Shown here: positions 1-9,126 of the stretch, piece after piece
How positions within the stretch are numbered: the first letter of the stretch is position 1
Layout: each line of letters starts with the position of its first letter
Origin: Alphaproteobacteria bacterium
GTDB taxonomy: Bacteria > Pseudomonadota > Alphaproteobacteria > Rhizobiales > Aestuariivirgaceae
Direction of reading: 5' to 3'
NCBI GenBank assembly: GCA_024640405.1
Contig: JAHEFB010000016.1
Location: 1 to 64,000, forward strand
Length of the DNA stretch: 64,000 nt
Program-made: the position numbers and the translations under genes
Notes under the pieces: model-generated
Databases searched by the model: none
What the model was told of the DNA's origin: nothing
What the model saw: only the letters and a program-made list of their open reading frames with translations

Positions 1-1316
1 GATAACGTAAACAATCTTTCGCACTTTTGGATTTGACGGTTTCTTTCGGTTATTCTGGAAGGAGCGATATGATGAGTGAAGACAAGAAGGGCGAAGGCAT
101 GGGTCAGGTGATCCAGATTGATGATGCCCGCGTCAGGGATCATCTTGGGGAGATGGTTCGCGGGACGGTTGAAGAGACCTTGAATGCGTTGCTTGATGCC
201 GAAGCAGATAGCTTGTGCGGTGCGGGTCGGTATGAACGCAGTGAGGGGCGCACAGATACACGGGCTGGCGGTTATGAGCGGTCGCTACACACCAAGGCCG
301 GTGAAGTGAAGCTGAAGGTTCCCAAGCTTCGCCGGCAAACGTTTGAGACAGCGATCATCGAGCGTTACCGGCGGCGTGAGAGCTCTGTTGAGGAAGCGCT
401 TGTGGAGATGTATCTGGCAGGCGTTTCGGTGCGTCGGGTTGAGGATATCACGGAAGCCCTTTGGGGCACGCGGGTATCGCCGGGTACGATTTCCAATCTG
501 AACAAGAAGATTTACGCCCAGATCGAAGCCTGGCGGCACCGACCGATTGAAGGTGATCACCCATACCTGTTTCTGGACGGCATTGTCATGAAGCGCACGT
601 GGGCTGGTGAAGTGCGCAATGTATCCTTGTTGGTGGCCAGTGCGGTCAACGCTGAGGGTTACCGCGAGATACTGGGTATCTGCGAGGGTGCCAAGGAGGA
701 CAAATCGGGTTGGTCGGCGTTCCTGCGCCATTTGGTGGATCGCGGCCTGAGCGGTGTTCAACTGATCATTTCCGATGCCTGTCGGGGTTTGGTGGAAAGT
801 GTGGCCGATTATCTTCCTGATGCCCGCTGGCAGCGCTGCATGGTGCATTTCTACCGCAATGTGTTTTCCCACGTTCCTTCCACCAAGGTGCGCGAGGTGA
901 GCCATATGCTCAAGGCTATCCACGCCCAGGAGAATCGTGAGGCGGCACAGGAAAAAGCAGACACGGTTCTTGCCACGCTCCGCCGCCAGCGCCTGGTTCG
1001 CGCGGCGGAACTGATCGAGGAAAGTATCGGTGAGACATTGACCTACTATGCGTTTCCCGACAGTCACTGGCGCAAGATCCGCACCAACAATCCGCTGGAG
1101 CGCATTATGAAGGAGATCCGCAGACGCACCCGTGTGGTGGGAGCTTTCCCTGATGGTCAGTCGTGCCTCAACCTGGCCGCAGCCCGGCTCAGGCACATAG
1201 CCGCCGGCAAATGGGCAACACGAAAGTACATGGACATGAAACCGCTGTTTGAACAGCAAACATCAACCCAAGGAGCCGTCGCCTGAAAAAATGTGCGAAA
1301 GATTCTGGACACTACC
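1..1316 (+). mobile_element. IS256-family insertion sequence, apparently complete
   Basis: A single transposase gene is flanked by imperfect terminal inverted repeats. The left end (positions 1-24) and the reverse complement of the right end (1293-1316) agree at 18 of 24 positions, including an uninterrupted 12-base block AATCTTTCGCAC. The left repeat begins at the first base of the window, so the outermost bases and any target duplication on that side cannot be seen. IS256 elements typically have 24-41 bp repeats and an 8-9 bp target duplication. The base after the right end falls directly in a dispersed palindromic repeat (1317-1424), so the element seems to have inserted into that repeat. 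Confidence 0.85.
72..1286 (+). CDS. IS256-family (Mutator-type) DDE transposase
   Basis: This is the transposase that moves the surrounding insertion sequence by cutting and joining DNA with an RNase H-like DDE active site. The three expected acidic residues are visible in context: Asp in FLDGIVM, Asp in LIISDACRG and Glu in NNPLERIMKEIRRRTR. The C(2)H-like WQRCMVHFYRN motif characteristic of the family lies between the second and third. At 404 residues the length is normal, and no frameshift or stop is seen, so it may be active. Two adjacent ATGs (69 and 72) follow GGAAGGAG at 57-64; the second has the better 7-base spacing and was chosen. The frame stays open upstream to position 27 but without a ribosome binding site. 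Confidence 0.95.
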   Translation: MSEDKKGEGMGQVIQIDDARVRDHLGEMVRGTVEETLNALLDAEADSLCGAGRYERSEGRTDTRAGGYERSLHTKAGEVKLKVPKLRRQTFETAIIERYRRRESSVEEALVEMYLAGVSVRRVEDITEALWGTRVSPGTISNLNKKIYAQIEAWRHRPIEGDHPYLFLDGIVMKRTWAGEVRNVSLLVASAVNAEGYREILGICEGAKEDKSGWSAFLRHLVDRGLSGVQLIISDACRGLVESVADYLPDARWQRCMVHFYRNVFSHVPSTKVREVSHMLKAIHAQENREAAQEKADTVLATLRRQRLVRAAELIEESIGETLTYYAFPDSHWRKIRTNNPLERIMKEIRRRTRVVGAFPDGQSCLNLAAARLRHIAAGKWATRKYMDMKPLFEQQTSTQGAVA

Positions 1317-1424
1317 CCGAAGGCCGGTTTTTCGCGATCACCGGACGTCGTTATGCTCCACTTGTGGTCGGATAGACCACGGCGTGAAGCATGCCTAGCC
1401 GGCAAACGCGAAAAATCGGTCAAA
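1317..1424 (-). repeat. Dispersed palindromic repeat, copy 1 (truncated by the IS)
   Basis: Read on the minus strand this 108-base block matches 56406-56513 over its full length, at roughly 75-80% identity by eye. Both copies share TTTGACCGATTTT at one end, the core CCGTGGTCT-N4-GACCACAAG with its small hairpin, and a GGCCT-CGG end. In this copy the homology stops exactly where the IS256 right end begins, so the missing outer arm probably lies beyond the left edge of the window. The other copy is a MITE-like element with long terminal inverted repeats. No coding capacity is seen. Confidence 0.75.
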
Positions 1425-1693
1425 TGGGTCAATAATTGCTTCCGTTGGTATAATGCTGAGCCAGAAGTCGACAACGGTTGTGCGGTCAAGAGTGGATTCT
1501 TCAAATGTGTTGCAGAACAGCCACACTCCTAGCGGTCTGCGAAGAAACAAACCAACTTCCGACAATCAGTGTGTTGTCGCGGAGCGTATCAAATAGATAC
1601 TTCACTGACCCACGTCGCAAACGGCAGAAACGCCACCACTTTGATCGAGGTTTGCAAGCAATCTTTCAAATTGCGGCCAGGCCAACTCAGCCG
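1425..1693. other. Intergenic region without recognised gene
   Basis: Together with the repeat at 1317-1424 this makes 377 bases without a supported gene. Short open frames exist on both strands but lack ribosome binding sites and recognisable products. Alphaproteobacterial merR-ihfA loci are sometimes followed by a tRNA; no tRNA-like cloverleaf was found here by eye. Confidence 0.5.
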
Positions 1694-2191
1694 TCACTTG
1701 GCCTGGTCCGGCACCAGTAATCTGCGAGCTGCGGCGAGGTCTGTCAGCACCAGTCGCAATTCGTCGATCTGTGCCGGCGTCAACTCATGAACGATGGTGA
1801 CCTCCTCGCGCGCGGCAGACTTTTCGGGAATATCTTCGGCAACTTTAGCCGTGGATGTTTTCGCGGCAGGTTTGCGGCTGGTCTTGGCCGGTTCCTCGGC
1901 AGGGCTAACCATGACCTCACCCCTGCCAATTCCGATGACGTGGGCGATGCCGTTGTCCTTGAGAATTTTCTGGGCACCGCGAATGGTGTAGCCTTCACCG
2001 TACAGCAATGTCCGGATGCCCTTGAGCAGGTCCACATCCGCAGGACGATAGTAGCGCCTGCCGCCGCCCCGTTTCATGGGTCGTATTTGAGAAAATCTGG
2101 TTTCCCAGAAACGCAAAACGTGTTGAGGCACGTCCAGTTGTTCCGCGACTTCGGAGATGGTTCTGAATGCTTCAGGTGCCTTGTCGGTCAA
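1694..2191 (-). CDS. MerR-family transcriptional regulator
   Basis: A 165-residue DNA-binding protein. The N-terminal MerR winged helix-turn-helix is clear: [19 protein letters not shown] followed by a basic segment and [13 protein letters not shown] low-complexity Ala/Lys/Glu linker (about residues 95-130) leads to a short C-terminal helix instead of a metal- or drug-binding domain, so the ligand, if any, is unknown. No ATG is available at the homologous N-terminus. The start is taken as TTG at 2191, preceded by AAAGAGG at seven bases. This regulator regularly follows ihfA in the conserved fabH-ihfA block of Hyphomicrobiales. Its target genes cannot be inferred. Confidence 0.88.
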   Translation of the reverse strand: MTDKAPEAFRTISEVAEQLDVPQHVLRFWETRFSQIRPMKRGGGRRYYRPADVDLLKGIRTLLYGEGYTIRGAQKILKDNGIAHVIGIGRGEVMVSPAEEPAKTSRKPAAKTSTAKVAEDIPEKSAAREEVTIVHELTPAQIDELRLVLTDLAAARRLLVPDQAK

Positions 2192-2276
2192 ATGCCAACC
2201 TCTTTCGATATCAGTTCAGCAGATGCACATGCGGGAAAAGTTGCCCATGCACCGTCTCATCAACCAGCGGCAAATG

Positions 2277-2588
2277 TTACAGGTCCTCGCCGGACGCCGC
2301 TTCTCCATTCACGATTGCCTTCATGATCTGGCTGGGTCTGAACACCAGCACGCGCCGCGGAGTAATGGGAACTTCTTCCCCTGTCTTGGGATTTCGACCG
2401 ATGCGTTGCCGCTTGTCGCGCACATCGAATGTACCGAACGACGACAACTTCACCTGTTGTCCATCCACGAGTGCATCGGACATCAGATCGAGAACCGTTT
2501 TTACCAAATCCGCAGATTCAGTGCGTGAAAGTCCCACCTTGCGATGAACCGCTTCACTCAAATCTGCACGTGTGAGTGTCTTTGTCAT
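2277..2588 (-). CDS. ihfA: Integration host factor subunit alpha
   Basis: A 103-residue HU/IHF-fold protein that pairs with IHF-beta (not in this window) to bend DNA at specific sites in the nucleoid. The N-terminal helices ([19 protein letters not shown]), the conserved [20 protein letters not shown] arm and the [12 protein letters not shown]-terminus match IHF-alpha in length and order. The frame is open further upstream, but the ATG at 2588 follows a purine-rich GAGGGGGTGGAG ribosome binding site and gives the family N-terminus. It lies between merR and fabH, all on the same strand, which is the usual alphaproteobacterial arrangement. Confidence 0.96.
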   Translation of the reverse strand: MTKTLTRADLSEAVHRKVGLSRTESADLVKTVLDLMSDALVDGQQVKLSSFGTFDVRDKRQRIGRNPKTGEEVPITPRRVLVFRPSQIMKAIVNGEAASGEDL

Positions 2589-2726
2589 TACTCCACCCCC
2601 TCGATGGAGTCTTATCCTAACACCCAATTGCCGGGTAGAGTCAATTCTCAACTTTGTATTTAGATCAAGTACTTGCTTTCGGAAACGTCAGCCAGCCCGC
2701 AACAATTGCCGAAAATTTTCGTCAGG

Positions 2727-3695
2727 TTACCAGCGGGCCAGAACTGCACCCCAGGTAAAGCCACCGCCCATTGCCTCCATGAGAACCAACTTGCCGGGCT
2801 GCAACCGGCCATCTTCGCGCGCCACATCCAGCGCCAGCGGTATTGATGCAGCTGATGTATTGCCGTGATGGCCAACCGTAATCACGACCTTTTCCGTGGT
2901 CAGGCCAAAGCGGCGCGCCGTGCCGTCGAGAATGCGTTTGTTGGCCTGGTGCGGGACGAACAAGTCGATCTTGTCGGACTGGATGCCCGCCTCCTCAAGT
3001 GTCTCTCCCATCACATCAGAGATGTTGGTAACGGCGTGCTTGAACACCTCGCGGCCTTCCATGCGCAAATGCCCCACTGTCTGGGTGCTCGAAGGTCCGC
3101 CGTCCACATAAAGCTTGTCGCGATAGCGTCCGTCAGAACGCAACCGCGTGGCCAGTATCCCCTTGTCGGAGGCATCCTCATCATTTGCGGCGCTGACAAC
3201 CACGGCGCCAGCACCATCGCCAAACAGCACACAGGTTCCCCGATCAGTCCAATCCAGTATCCGGGAAAATGTTTCAGCGCCAATGACCAGAACATTACTG
3301 GCGGAGCCTGTCCGCACAAAGTTGTCTGCAATGGTCAGGGCATAGACGAAACCTGAACAGACCGCCTGAACATCAAAGGCGGCGCCCTGCAAAATTCCGA
3401 GCTCACCCTGGACCGTGGCGGCCGTTGCCGGAAATGTCTGGTCGGGTGTCGATGTCGCAACTATCACCAGATCAATCTCTGATGCATCAATGCCGGAGCG
3501 TGACAGTGCCGCCTGCGCGGCCTTTATTGCCAAATGAGAGGTCAGTTCTCCTTCAGCGGCAATATGGCGCTGTCGGATGCCGGTTCGTTCGACAATCCAC
3601 TCATCAGATGTATCAACGGTCTCGGCCAACTCGGCATTGGTCAATACCCGTTGCGGCAGGTAAGATCCGACAGAACGGATTACGGAGCGTTTCAT
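2727..3695 (-). CDS. fabH: Beta-ketoacyl-ACP synthase III
   Basis: FabH condenses acetyl-CoA with malonyl-ACP to start type II fatty acid synthesis in the cytoplasm. The 322-residue thiolase-fold protein carries the whole triad: Cys113 in AVCSGFVYA, His in [11 protein letters not shown] and Asn in [11 protein letters not shown]. The C-terminal [13 protein letters not shown] is also typical. It follows plsX with a 19-base gap and precedes ihfA on the same strand, the conserved plsX-fabH-ihfA order that couples membrane lipid initiation to a nucleoid protein gene. The start ATG at 3695 gives the expected [15 protein letters not shown]-terminus. Confidence 0.97.
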   Translation of the reverse strand: MKRSVIRSVGSYLPQRVLTNAELAETVDTSDEWIVERTGIRQRHIAAEGELTSHLAIKAAQAALSRSGIDASEIDLVIVATSTPDQTFPATAATVQGELGILQGAAFDVQAVCSGFVYALTIADNFVRTGSASNVLVIGAETFSRILDWTDRGTCVLFGDGAGAVVVSAANDEDASDKGILATRLRSDGRYRDKLYVDGGPSSTQTVGHLRMEGREVFKHAVTNISDVMGETLEEAGIQSDKIDLFVPHQANKRILDGTARRFGLTTEKVVITVGHHGNTSAASIPLALDVAREDGRLQPGKLVLMEAMGGGFTWGAVLARW

Positions 3696-3714
3696 TTAAG
3701 CTTTTTTACCTTGC

Positions 3715-4791
3715 TCAGCTTGCACTGGCCACCTGGGCCTGTTCATCTGTGTGATCATGATGCTCGTGCGGTGCAAGTTCCATGCCTCTGCCAATCCTGT
3801 CCACGAGATCGTTGGCCACCATGTCAGCTGCAACATGAATGGCAGATGAAAATCCGAACGAATCCGTTCCGCCGTGGCTTTTGACAACCACGCCGTTTAA
3901 TCCCAGGAACACACCACCATTGTAAGTGCGTGGATCCAGTCGTTTCTTTAACCGCGAAAATGCACCTTTTGCAAACAATGCGCCAACTTTACTCACAAGC
4001 GAACGGGACATTTCTTCACGTAACACGGAAACAATCTGATGCGCCGTGCCTTCCGCGGTTTTCAAGGCAATGTTGCCGCTGAAACCTTCGGTTACAATCA
4101 CGTCTACCTTACCGGTTCCAATATCGGTCCCCTCTACAAAACCCTTGTAATCGAGAGGCAGTTCGGCGTCACGCAACAACGATCCCGCCTCACGAACGGC
4201 CTCAATGCCTTTTACTTCCTCGACACCGATGTTCAGCAACCCGACCATTGGCCGCCTGATGCCAAACAGGCAACGGGCCATTGCCGCACCCATAATGGCA
4301 TTGGAAACCAGTTGATCTGCATCTGCACCAACAGTTGCTCCCATATCAAGAACTATGCTGCGGCCCCGCAAGGTAGGCCATATTCCGGCGATGGCAGGCC
4401 TGGAAACACCTTCGGTTGTTTTAAGCAACACCTTCGCCATAGCCATCAGCGCGCCGGTATTGCCTGCAGAAACCGCTGCGTGTGATTCGCCTTGCTTCAC
4501 CGAATCGATTGCCTGCCACATGCTGGACGTCCTGCGGCCCCGCCGGATGGCCTGCGACGGCTTGTCATCCATGGCAATTGCGACGTCAGTGTGGTGCACC
4601 ACCGATCGGGCTTTCAAGGCGGGTAGCCGGTCGAGTTCGGCGGCAATGGTCTGCTCGTCCCCAAACAGGACAAACTTCAATTCCGGCCTGTCCGCAAGCG
4701 CGGTGGCTGCGCCACTCAGCACAACAGGTACTCCGTGATCACCACCCATTGCATCAAGCGCGATAATTATGTCTCCGGAATCGGTTTTCAA
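3715..4791 (-). CDS. plsX: Phosphate acyltransferase PlsX
   Basis: PlsX converts acyl-ACP and phosphate to acyl-phosphate, the donor used by PlsY in the first step of phospholipid synthesis. The 358-residue sequence has the family start ([20 protein letters not shown]), the [12 protein letters not shown] motif and the [16 protein letters not shown] segment. Its C-terminal tail is His/Asp-rich ([16 protein letters not shown]), which is unusual but outside the catalytic core. It is directly upstream of fabH. A gap of 89 bases separates it from the DUF177 gene, with no other feature seen there. Confidence 0.97.
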   Translation of the reverse strand: MKTDSGDIIIALDAMGGDHGVPVVLSGAATALADRPELKFVLFGDEQTIAAELDRLPALKARSVVHHTDVAIAMDDKPSQAIRRGRRTSSMWQAIDSVKQGESHAAVSAGNTGALMAMAKVLLKTTEGVSRPAIAGIWPTLRGRSIVLDMGATVGADADQLVSNAIMGAAMARCLFGIRRPMVGLLNIGVEEVKGIEAVREAGSLLRDAELPLDYKGFVEGTDIGTGKVDVIVTEGFSGNIALKTAEGTAHQIVSVLREEMSRSLVSKVGALFAKGAFSRLKKRLDPRTYNGGVFLGLNGVVVKSHGGTDSFGFSSAIHVAADMVANDLVDRIGRGMELAPHEHHDHTDEQAQVASAS

Positions 4792-4880
4792 TCCGCATGC
4801 CCCTTCGTTATCGAATTACAAAGGATAGTGGTTTGAGAGATGGACACAACAGGTATCTGCTGATTGTACCGGCAGGCAGC

Positions 4881-5429
4881 CTACTCATCCTGTCCGAGTT
4901 TCAGCTGCTTCAACACCGCAAACGGATTTTCTTTCTTTACGTTTACGGCAGCATCATCATCCGTCGAACTGCGAAATTCTACCCCCTGCTTTCGCGGATA
5001 AGGATCGAGTTCCAGACACAATGCCTCAACTGCGAACTCGCCCAATTCTATATTGCCGTCATCAATATAGCCGATATCCTCATCATCAACGGACACCACT
5101 ATGTCCGCATGATCGCTAACAAGGCTGCTCGACCTTTCGACAAAAACCTGATCCAGGCTGGCATCAACAACCTGTTGAAACGGCTCCAGCGTAACCACGC
5201 AGATTTGGGTAATTTCGGCAGATGCATCGCCGCGAACCCGAAAACCACCGCGTTTCCAGGGCTGAATATTCAGCCTCGCAGACAGCGATTTCATGGCTTC
5301 GACGCCGAATCTGCCGGCAACCGCATCACATTCGCCCGGTGTCGCACTTATGGTTTCGGACACACCTTCCGGGGCAATATCGCGAACACTGAATGGGCGT
5401 GAGAATTCCGGAGTGTCAGTCATGCACAT
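4881..5429 (-). CDS. DUF177 (YceD-like) protein
   Basis: A 182-residue DUF177/YceD protein. The family is linked in other bacteria to 23S rRNA and ribosome maturation, but the molecular role is not settled. The diagnostic CVVTLEPFQQVVDASLDQVF segment lies near residues 76-95, and the acidic SVDDEDIGYIDDGNIELGE stretch is typical. In many bacteria the gene precedes rpmF-plsX-fabH. Here rpmF is absent and plsX follows directly, as is usual in Hyphomicrobiales. Two ATGs (5429 and 5423) are possible starts and neither has a strong ribosome binding site. Confidence 0.9.
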   Translation of the reverse strand: MCMTDTPEFSRPFSVRDIAPEGVSETISATPGECDAVAGRFGVEAMKSLSARLNIQPWKRGGFRVRGDASAEITQICVVTLEPFQQVVDASLDQVFVERSSSLVSDHADIVVSVDDEDIGYIDDGNIELGEFAVEALCLELDPYPRKQGVEFRSSTDDDAAVNVKKENPFAVLKQLKLGQDE

Positions 5430-5453
5430 ATTATCCGTTCAGATTACCAACAG

Positions 5454-5990
5454 TCACGGGCGCAGGGCCGACAGATCAAGTTTGCCGGCGCGAATTTGCA
5501 GACGATCCATTGAGCCAACGGCTTCATGCAGTAATCCGGCATAGCTGGCAAGGCGTTCTGCGCTGGCAGCAAATGATACGTCACCTTCGAATACATTTCT
5601 CATCAGTGCGGTAGCCAGTGACTTGTCACCATCTGCTCGCGCCTCCGCATAGGCGCTGGCTCGCCCATAATACACGGTTGCCATTTTCTTGACGCGCTTT
5701 CCGACCCCCATGTCGCCGACCCCCATTTCGCGCAAGGACCTGTCCATGTCGCGAAACAACTCGTCAATCAATCCTTGGGCAAAAACCCTGTCCGGCTCAT
5801 CACCAGCCTGCATATGGCACATAACGGCGTCGTTGTGCAGGATGATCATGTCGAACCGCCCATCAAGGGTATCGGGCACTGCAAGATCCGAATACAGTTC
5901 GGTTTGCCGTGCCTGTGCCACAATCGCCTCGTAGACGGTTCTTGCGGGAGTCAGTTTTTGCGTGCGGGAAAGAATGCTTTTCAGTATCAT
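5454..5990 (-). CDS. Ubiquinol-cytochrome c chaperone family protein
   Basis: A 178-residue member of the CBP3/UQCC1-like family, which in mitochondria assists cytochrome b assembly into the bc1 complex. Recognisable parts are the N-terminal ARTVYEAIVAQARQ helix, DTLDGRFDMIILHNDAV, and the conserved LFRDMDRSLREMGVGDMGVG segment with its short repeated MGVGD/MGVGK. It ends 24 bases before the DUF177 gene and is divergent from bamE, sharing a 117-base intergenic promoter region. The bacterial family is poorly studied, so the bc1-assembly role is inferred from the eukaryotic homologues. Confidence 0.88.
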   Translation of the reverse strand: MILKSILSRTQKLTPARTVYEAIVAQARQTELYSDLAVPDTLDGRFDMIILHNDAVMCHMQAGDEPDRVFAQGLIDELFRDMDRSLREMGVGDMGVGKRVKKMATVYYGRASAYAEARADGDKSLATALMRNVFEGDVSFAASAERLASYAGLLHEAVGSMDRLQIRAGKLDLSALRP

Positions 5991-6107
5991 GGCAGAACCA
6001 GGCTAAACAGAATTCGAAATTGTAGCTACGTGCAACGTGGCTTGAGAACAACCAGCAGCCGGTGGTGCTGCAATCGGCCAACGAGTTTCAATTTGGCCAC
6101 AACAGAA

Positions 6108-6653
6108 GTGATACGTCACGTGCGAACCTTCAAGCCAAATTTTGCAACTGCATCAAATAATCTCCGCAAACCACTGCTGAGCGCCGGCCTGGTTCTGGCT
6201 GCAGCAGCGGTTCTGGCAGGGTGTTCGCGTGATATCGAGCATCGTGGCTACCAGGTGCGGGCGCAAGATATGCAGAATCTGCGGCTGGGCATGACAAAGG
6301 AAGAAGTCCGCGGGGCCCTTGGTTCTCCGTCAACAACTGCCACCGTGCAACATCAGGGCGACAGTTTTTATTATATTTCGTCTCGCATTAAAACCAGTGC
6401 TTTTCTGGCCAATGAAGAACTGGACAGGCAGATCCTGGCGGTCCGGTTCAGCCAGTTCGACCAGGTACAGAGTTTTGGGCAGTACACCCTGCAGGATGGG
6501 CAAGTCATCGACATGAACTCCCGCGAGACACCGTCTCGCGGCCGTGAGTTGACTATTCTGCAGCAGATGTTCGGAAACCTGGGTAACTTTACCCCGAATG
6601 ATTCCGGACCTCCGGCAGGACAGCAGGGATCCATCGGTCCGCGAGGAAGTTAG
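6108..6653 (+). CDS. bamE: Outer membrane assembly lipoprotein BamE (SmpA/OmlA)
   Basis: BamE is the small lipoprotein of the BAM complex that inserts beta-barrel proteins into the outer membrane. A signal peptide with lipobox (LLSAGLVLAAAAVLAGC) gives cleavage before Cys39, with Ser at +2 as expected for outer-membrane sorting. The BamE core follows: MQNLRLGMTKEEVRGALGSP and DSFYYISSRIKTSAF. The C-terminus is an unstructured Gly/Pro/Gln tail. No ATG exists at the N-terminus; GTG at 6108 (or 6120) is taken as start, with a weak ribosome binding site. It is divergent from the bc1 chaperone gene and convergent with hppA, from which a terminator separates it. Confidence 0.92.
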   Translation: MIRHVRTFKPNFATASNNLRKPLLSAGLVLAAAAVLAGCSRDIEHRGYQVRAQDMQNLRLGMTKEEVRGALGSPSTTATVQHQGDSFYYISSRIKTSAFLANEELDRQILAVRFSQFDQVQSFGQYTLQDGQVIDMNSRETPSRGRELTILQQMFGNLGNFTPNDSGPPAGQQGSIGPRGS

Positions 6654-6691
6654 TAAACCGCGGCTTTCAGTTTGCAAACCAGACAATAATA

Positions 6692-6721
6692 CCCCCGTAC
6701 AAGGATCGAATTGTACGGGGG
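6692..6721. terminator. Bidirectional rho-independent terminator between bamE and hppA
   Basis: A perfect 11-bp stem CCCCCGTACAA / TTGTACGGGGG with an 8-base loop lies between two convergent genes. It is followed by TTGTTCTT on the plus strand. On the minus strand it is followed by TATTATTG, so it can serve both bamE and hppA. Confidence 0.88.
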
Positions 6722-6744
6722 TTGTTCTTGCGCCGGCAGGCGGC

Positions 6745-8883
6745 TTAGTGAGCCAGGATCGCCAGCAGCAGCAATGCCACGATGTTGGTGATCTTGATCA
6801 TCGGGTTAACCGCGGGGCCGGCCGTGTCCTTGTAAGGGTCACCAACCGTGTCTCCGGTCACTGAAGCCTTATGGGCTTCAGAACCCTTTTCATGCTTGAC
6901 GCCATCCTTGTCGACAAAGCCATCCTCAAAGGACTTCTTGGCATTGTCCCAGGCACCGCCACCAGCGGTCATGGAAACCGCAACGAACAGGCCGTTGACA
7001 ATCACCCCGAGCAGCATCGCGCCCAGCGCCGCAAAGCCCTGGCTCTTGTCGCCTGTGATGGCATAAACGAAATAGAAACACACGACAGGTGACAGAACCG
7101 GCAACAGTGAAGGAACAATCATTTCCTTGATGGCAGCCCGGGTGAGCATGTCCACTGCACGGCCGTAATCGGGTTTTTCGGTTCCCTTCATGATGCCCGG
7201 TTTTTCCTTGAACTGGCGGCGAACTTCTTCAACCACAGCGCCGGCAGCACGGCCAACCGCAGTCATGGCAATTCCACCAAACAGGTATGGAAGCAGACCA
7301 CCGAACAGCAGGCCAACCACGACGTATGGGTTGGACAGCGAGAAGTCGACCGTTACACCTTCAAAGAAACTGCCAGGTGTCGCATTTGCAGCGAAGAACT
7401 TCAGGTCTTCGGTGTAAGCAGCAAACAGCACCAGGGCACCAAGACCGGCTGATCCAATGGCATAACCCTTGGTAACCGCCTTTGTCGTATTGCCGACAGC
7501 GTCCAGCGCATCTGTTGTCTGACGCACTTCAGATGGCAAATCGGCCATTTCGGCAATACCACCGGCATTGTCCGTAACCGGGCCGAACGCGTCCAGCGCA
7601 ACGACCACACCAGCCAGCGCCAGCATTGCGGTTACGGCAATGGCAATACCGAACAGACCGCCCAAAGCAAATGTTACGATGATGCCGCCAATGATTATCA
7701 GGGCCGGGATTGCGGTTGCCTCAAGTGATATGGCAAGCCCCTGAATAACATTGGTACCGTGACCGGAGACCGATGCCTGTGCAATTGAGCGTACAGGGCG
7801 ATACTCGGTACCGGTGTAGTACTCGGTCACCCAGATAATCAGGCCGGTAACAACAAGCCCGACAAATCCGCACCAGAACAGGTTCGCACCGGTAAATGTT
7901 GTTCCTCCTGATGTGGTGAACACGGAGTCTGCACCCAGCCAGCCCCATACGATGGCGGCCATGGCAACGGCAGACAGCACCGAGGTTGCAATGAACCCTT
8001 TGTAAAGTGCGCCCATAATTGAATTGTTGGCACCCAGTTTTACGAAGAACGTTCCGATGATTGATGTGACCACGCAGGACGCGCCAATCAGCATCGGGAA
8101 CAACATCAGGTTAACCGCTGCGTCACCTGTAAAGAAGATTGATGCCAGGACCATGGTCGCAACAATGGTAACCGCATATGTTTCAAACAGGTCGGCCGCC
8201 ATGCCGGCGCAGTCGCCGACATTGTCGCCAACATTGTCCGCAATGGTTGCCGGATTGCGCGGGTCATCTTCCGGAATACCGGCCTCAACCTTACCAACCA
8301 GGTCACCGCCAACATCAGCGCCCTTGGTGAAAATGCCACCGCCCAATCGGGCAAAGATGGAGATCAGGGACGCTCCGAAACCGAGTGCAACGAGCGCATC
8401 AATAACCGCACGGTCGGTAGGCGAATACCCCATCGGACCAGTGAGTATCCAGAAGTACACCGCCACACCCAGCAGAGCGAGCCCTGCAACGAGCAGACCG
8501 GTGATGGCACCTGACTTGAATGCGATCTCCAGACCACCTGCAAGGCTCTTGGAAGCAGCCTGTGCAGTTCTTACATTCGCCCGCACTGAAACATGCATGC
8601 CAATGAAACCGGCAGCACCTGACAGGACCGCGCCGATCAGAAAACCAAAGGCAGCCGATGCACCAAGCAGTGCGAAAGCTACAACGAACACCACCGCACC
8701 AACGATTGCGATGGTTGTATATTGTCGATTGAGGTAAGCCGTTGCGCCTTCGCGAATGGCACCGGCAATTTCCTGCATGCGGGCATTGCCTGCGTCTGCT
8801 GCCAGAACGGACTTGGTAGCCCAGATGGCGTAGACGATAGACAGGATACCGCAGCCAATTATTAGCCAGAGTGTCGAACTCAT
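6745..8883 (-). CDS. hppA: K+-independent membrane-bound proton-pumping pyrophosphatase
   Basis: This 712-residue integral membrane enzyme hydrolyses pyrophosphate and pumps protons, saving energy from biosynthetic PPi. All pyrophosphate-binding signatures are present: [40 protein letters not shown] and [18 protein letters not shown]. The [19 protein letters not shown] segment has Lys where K+-dependent enzymes have Ala, which marks the K+-independent, H+-pumping subfamily. About 15-16 hydrophobic helices can be counted. It is transcribed toward the bamE terminator. In Hyphomicrobiales hppA usually lies close to nusB; here about 22 kb separates them. Confidence 0.97.
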   Translation of the reverse strand: MSSTLWLIIGCGILSIVYAIWATKSVLAADAGNARMQEIAGAIREGATAYLNRQYTTIAIVGAVVFVVAFALLGASAAFGFLIGAVLSGAAGFIGMHVSVRANVRTAQAASKSLAGGLEIAFKSGAITGLLVAGLALLGVAVYFWILTGPMGYSPTDRAVIDALVALGFGASLISIFARLGGGIFTKGADVGGDLVGKVEAGIPEDDPRNPATIADNVGDNVGDCAGMAADLFETYAVTIVATMVLASIFFTGDAAVNLMLFPMLIGASCVVTSIIGTFFVKLGANNSIMGALYKGFIATSVLSAVAMAAIVWGWLGADSVFTTSGGTTFTGANLFWCGFVGLVVTGLIIWVTEYYTGTEYRPVRSIAQASVSGHGTNVIQGLAISLEATAIPALIIIGGIIVTFALGGLFGIAIAVTAMLALAGVVVALDAFGPVTDNAGGIAEMADLPSEVRQTTDALDAVGNTTKAVTKGYAIGSAGLGALVLFAAYTEDLKFFAANATPGSFFEGVTVDFSLSNPYVVVGLLFGGLLPYLFGGIAMTAVGRAAGAVVEEVRRQFKEKPGIMKGTEKPDYGRAVDMLTRAAIKEMIVPSLLPVLSPVVCFYFVYAITGDKSQGFAALGAMLLGVIVNGLFVAVSMTAGGGAWDNAKKSFEDGFVDKDGVKHEKGSEAHKASVTGDTVGDPYKDTAGPAVNPMIKITNIVALLLLAILAH

Positions 8884-9126
8884 GGGTGAAATCCTTGCTG
8901 TTTATATGACTAAGATCCGGAAATCTGGAGAGTACTCGCCCGGTTGTGTCAGCATGCACAACGCCAGGACAGCCCCTGCTCTTTTGATAGAGAATCCCCT
9001 CGAATACCCTTTTGCCCGGATCAACCGGGGCGGAACATATTAAAACTCTGTTAAATAGGCAACCGCTTTAGCCATGTGTTTCAACACTACTATCGGCTAT
9101 GTATGCTGACGCCGGAAAACTGCCAT

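Noticed and set aside
285-1259. 324-codon open frame antisense to the transposase
   Set aside because: It lies fully opposite a well-supported transposase gene, has no ribosome binding site and shows no recognisable domain.
2647-2662. Possible FNR box upstream of ihfA (ends in ATCAAG)
   Set aside because: Only one half-site is conserved; the other matches three of five positions.
8024-8737. 237-codon plus-strand frame opposite hppA
   Set aside because: Its Ala/Pro/Ser/Thr-rich composition is the expected mirror of a Gly/Ala/Val-rich membrane protein.
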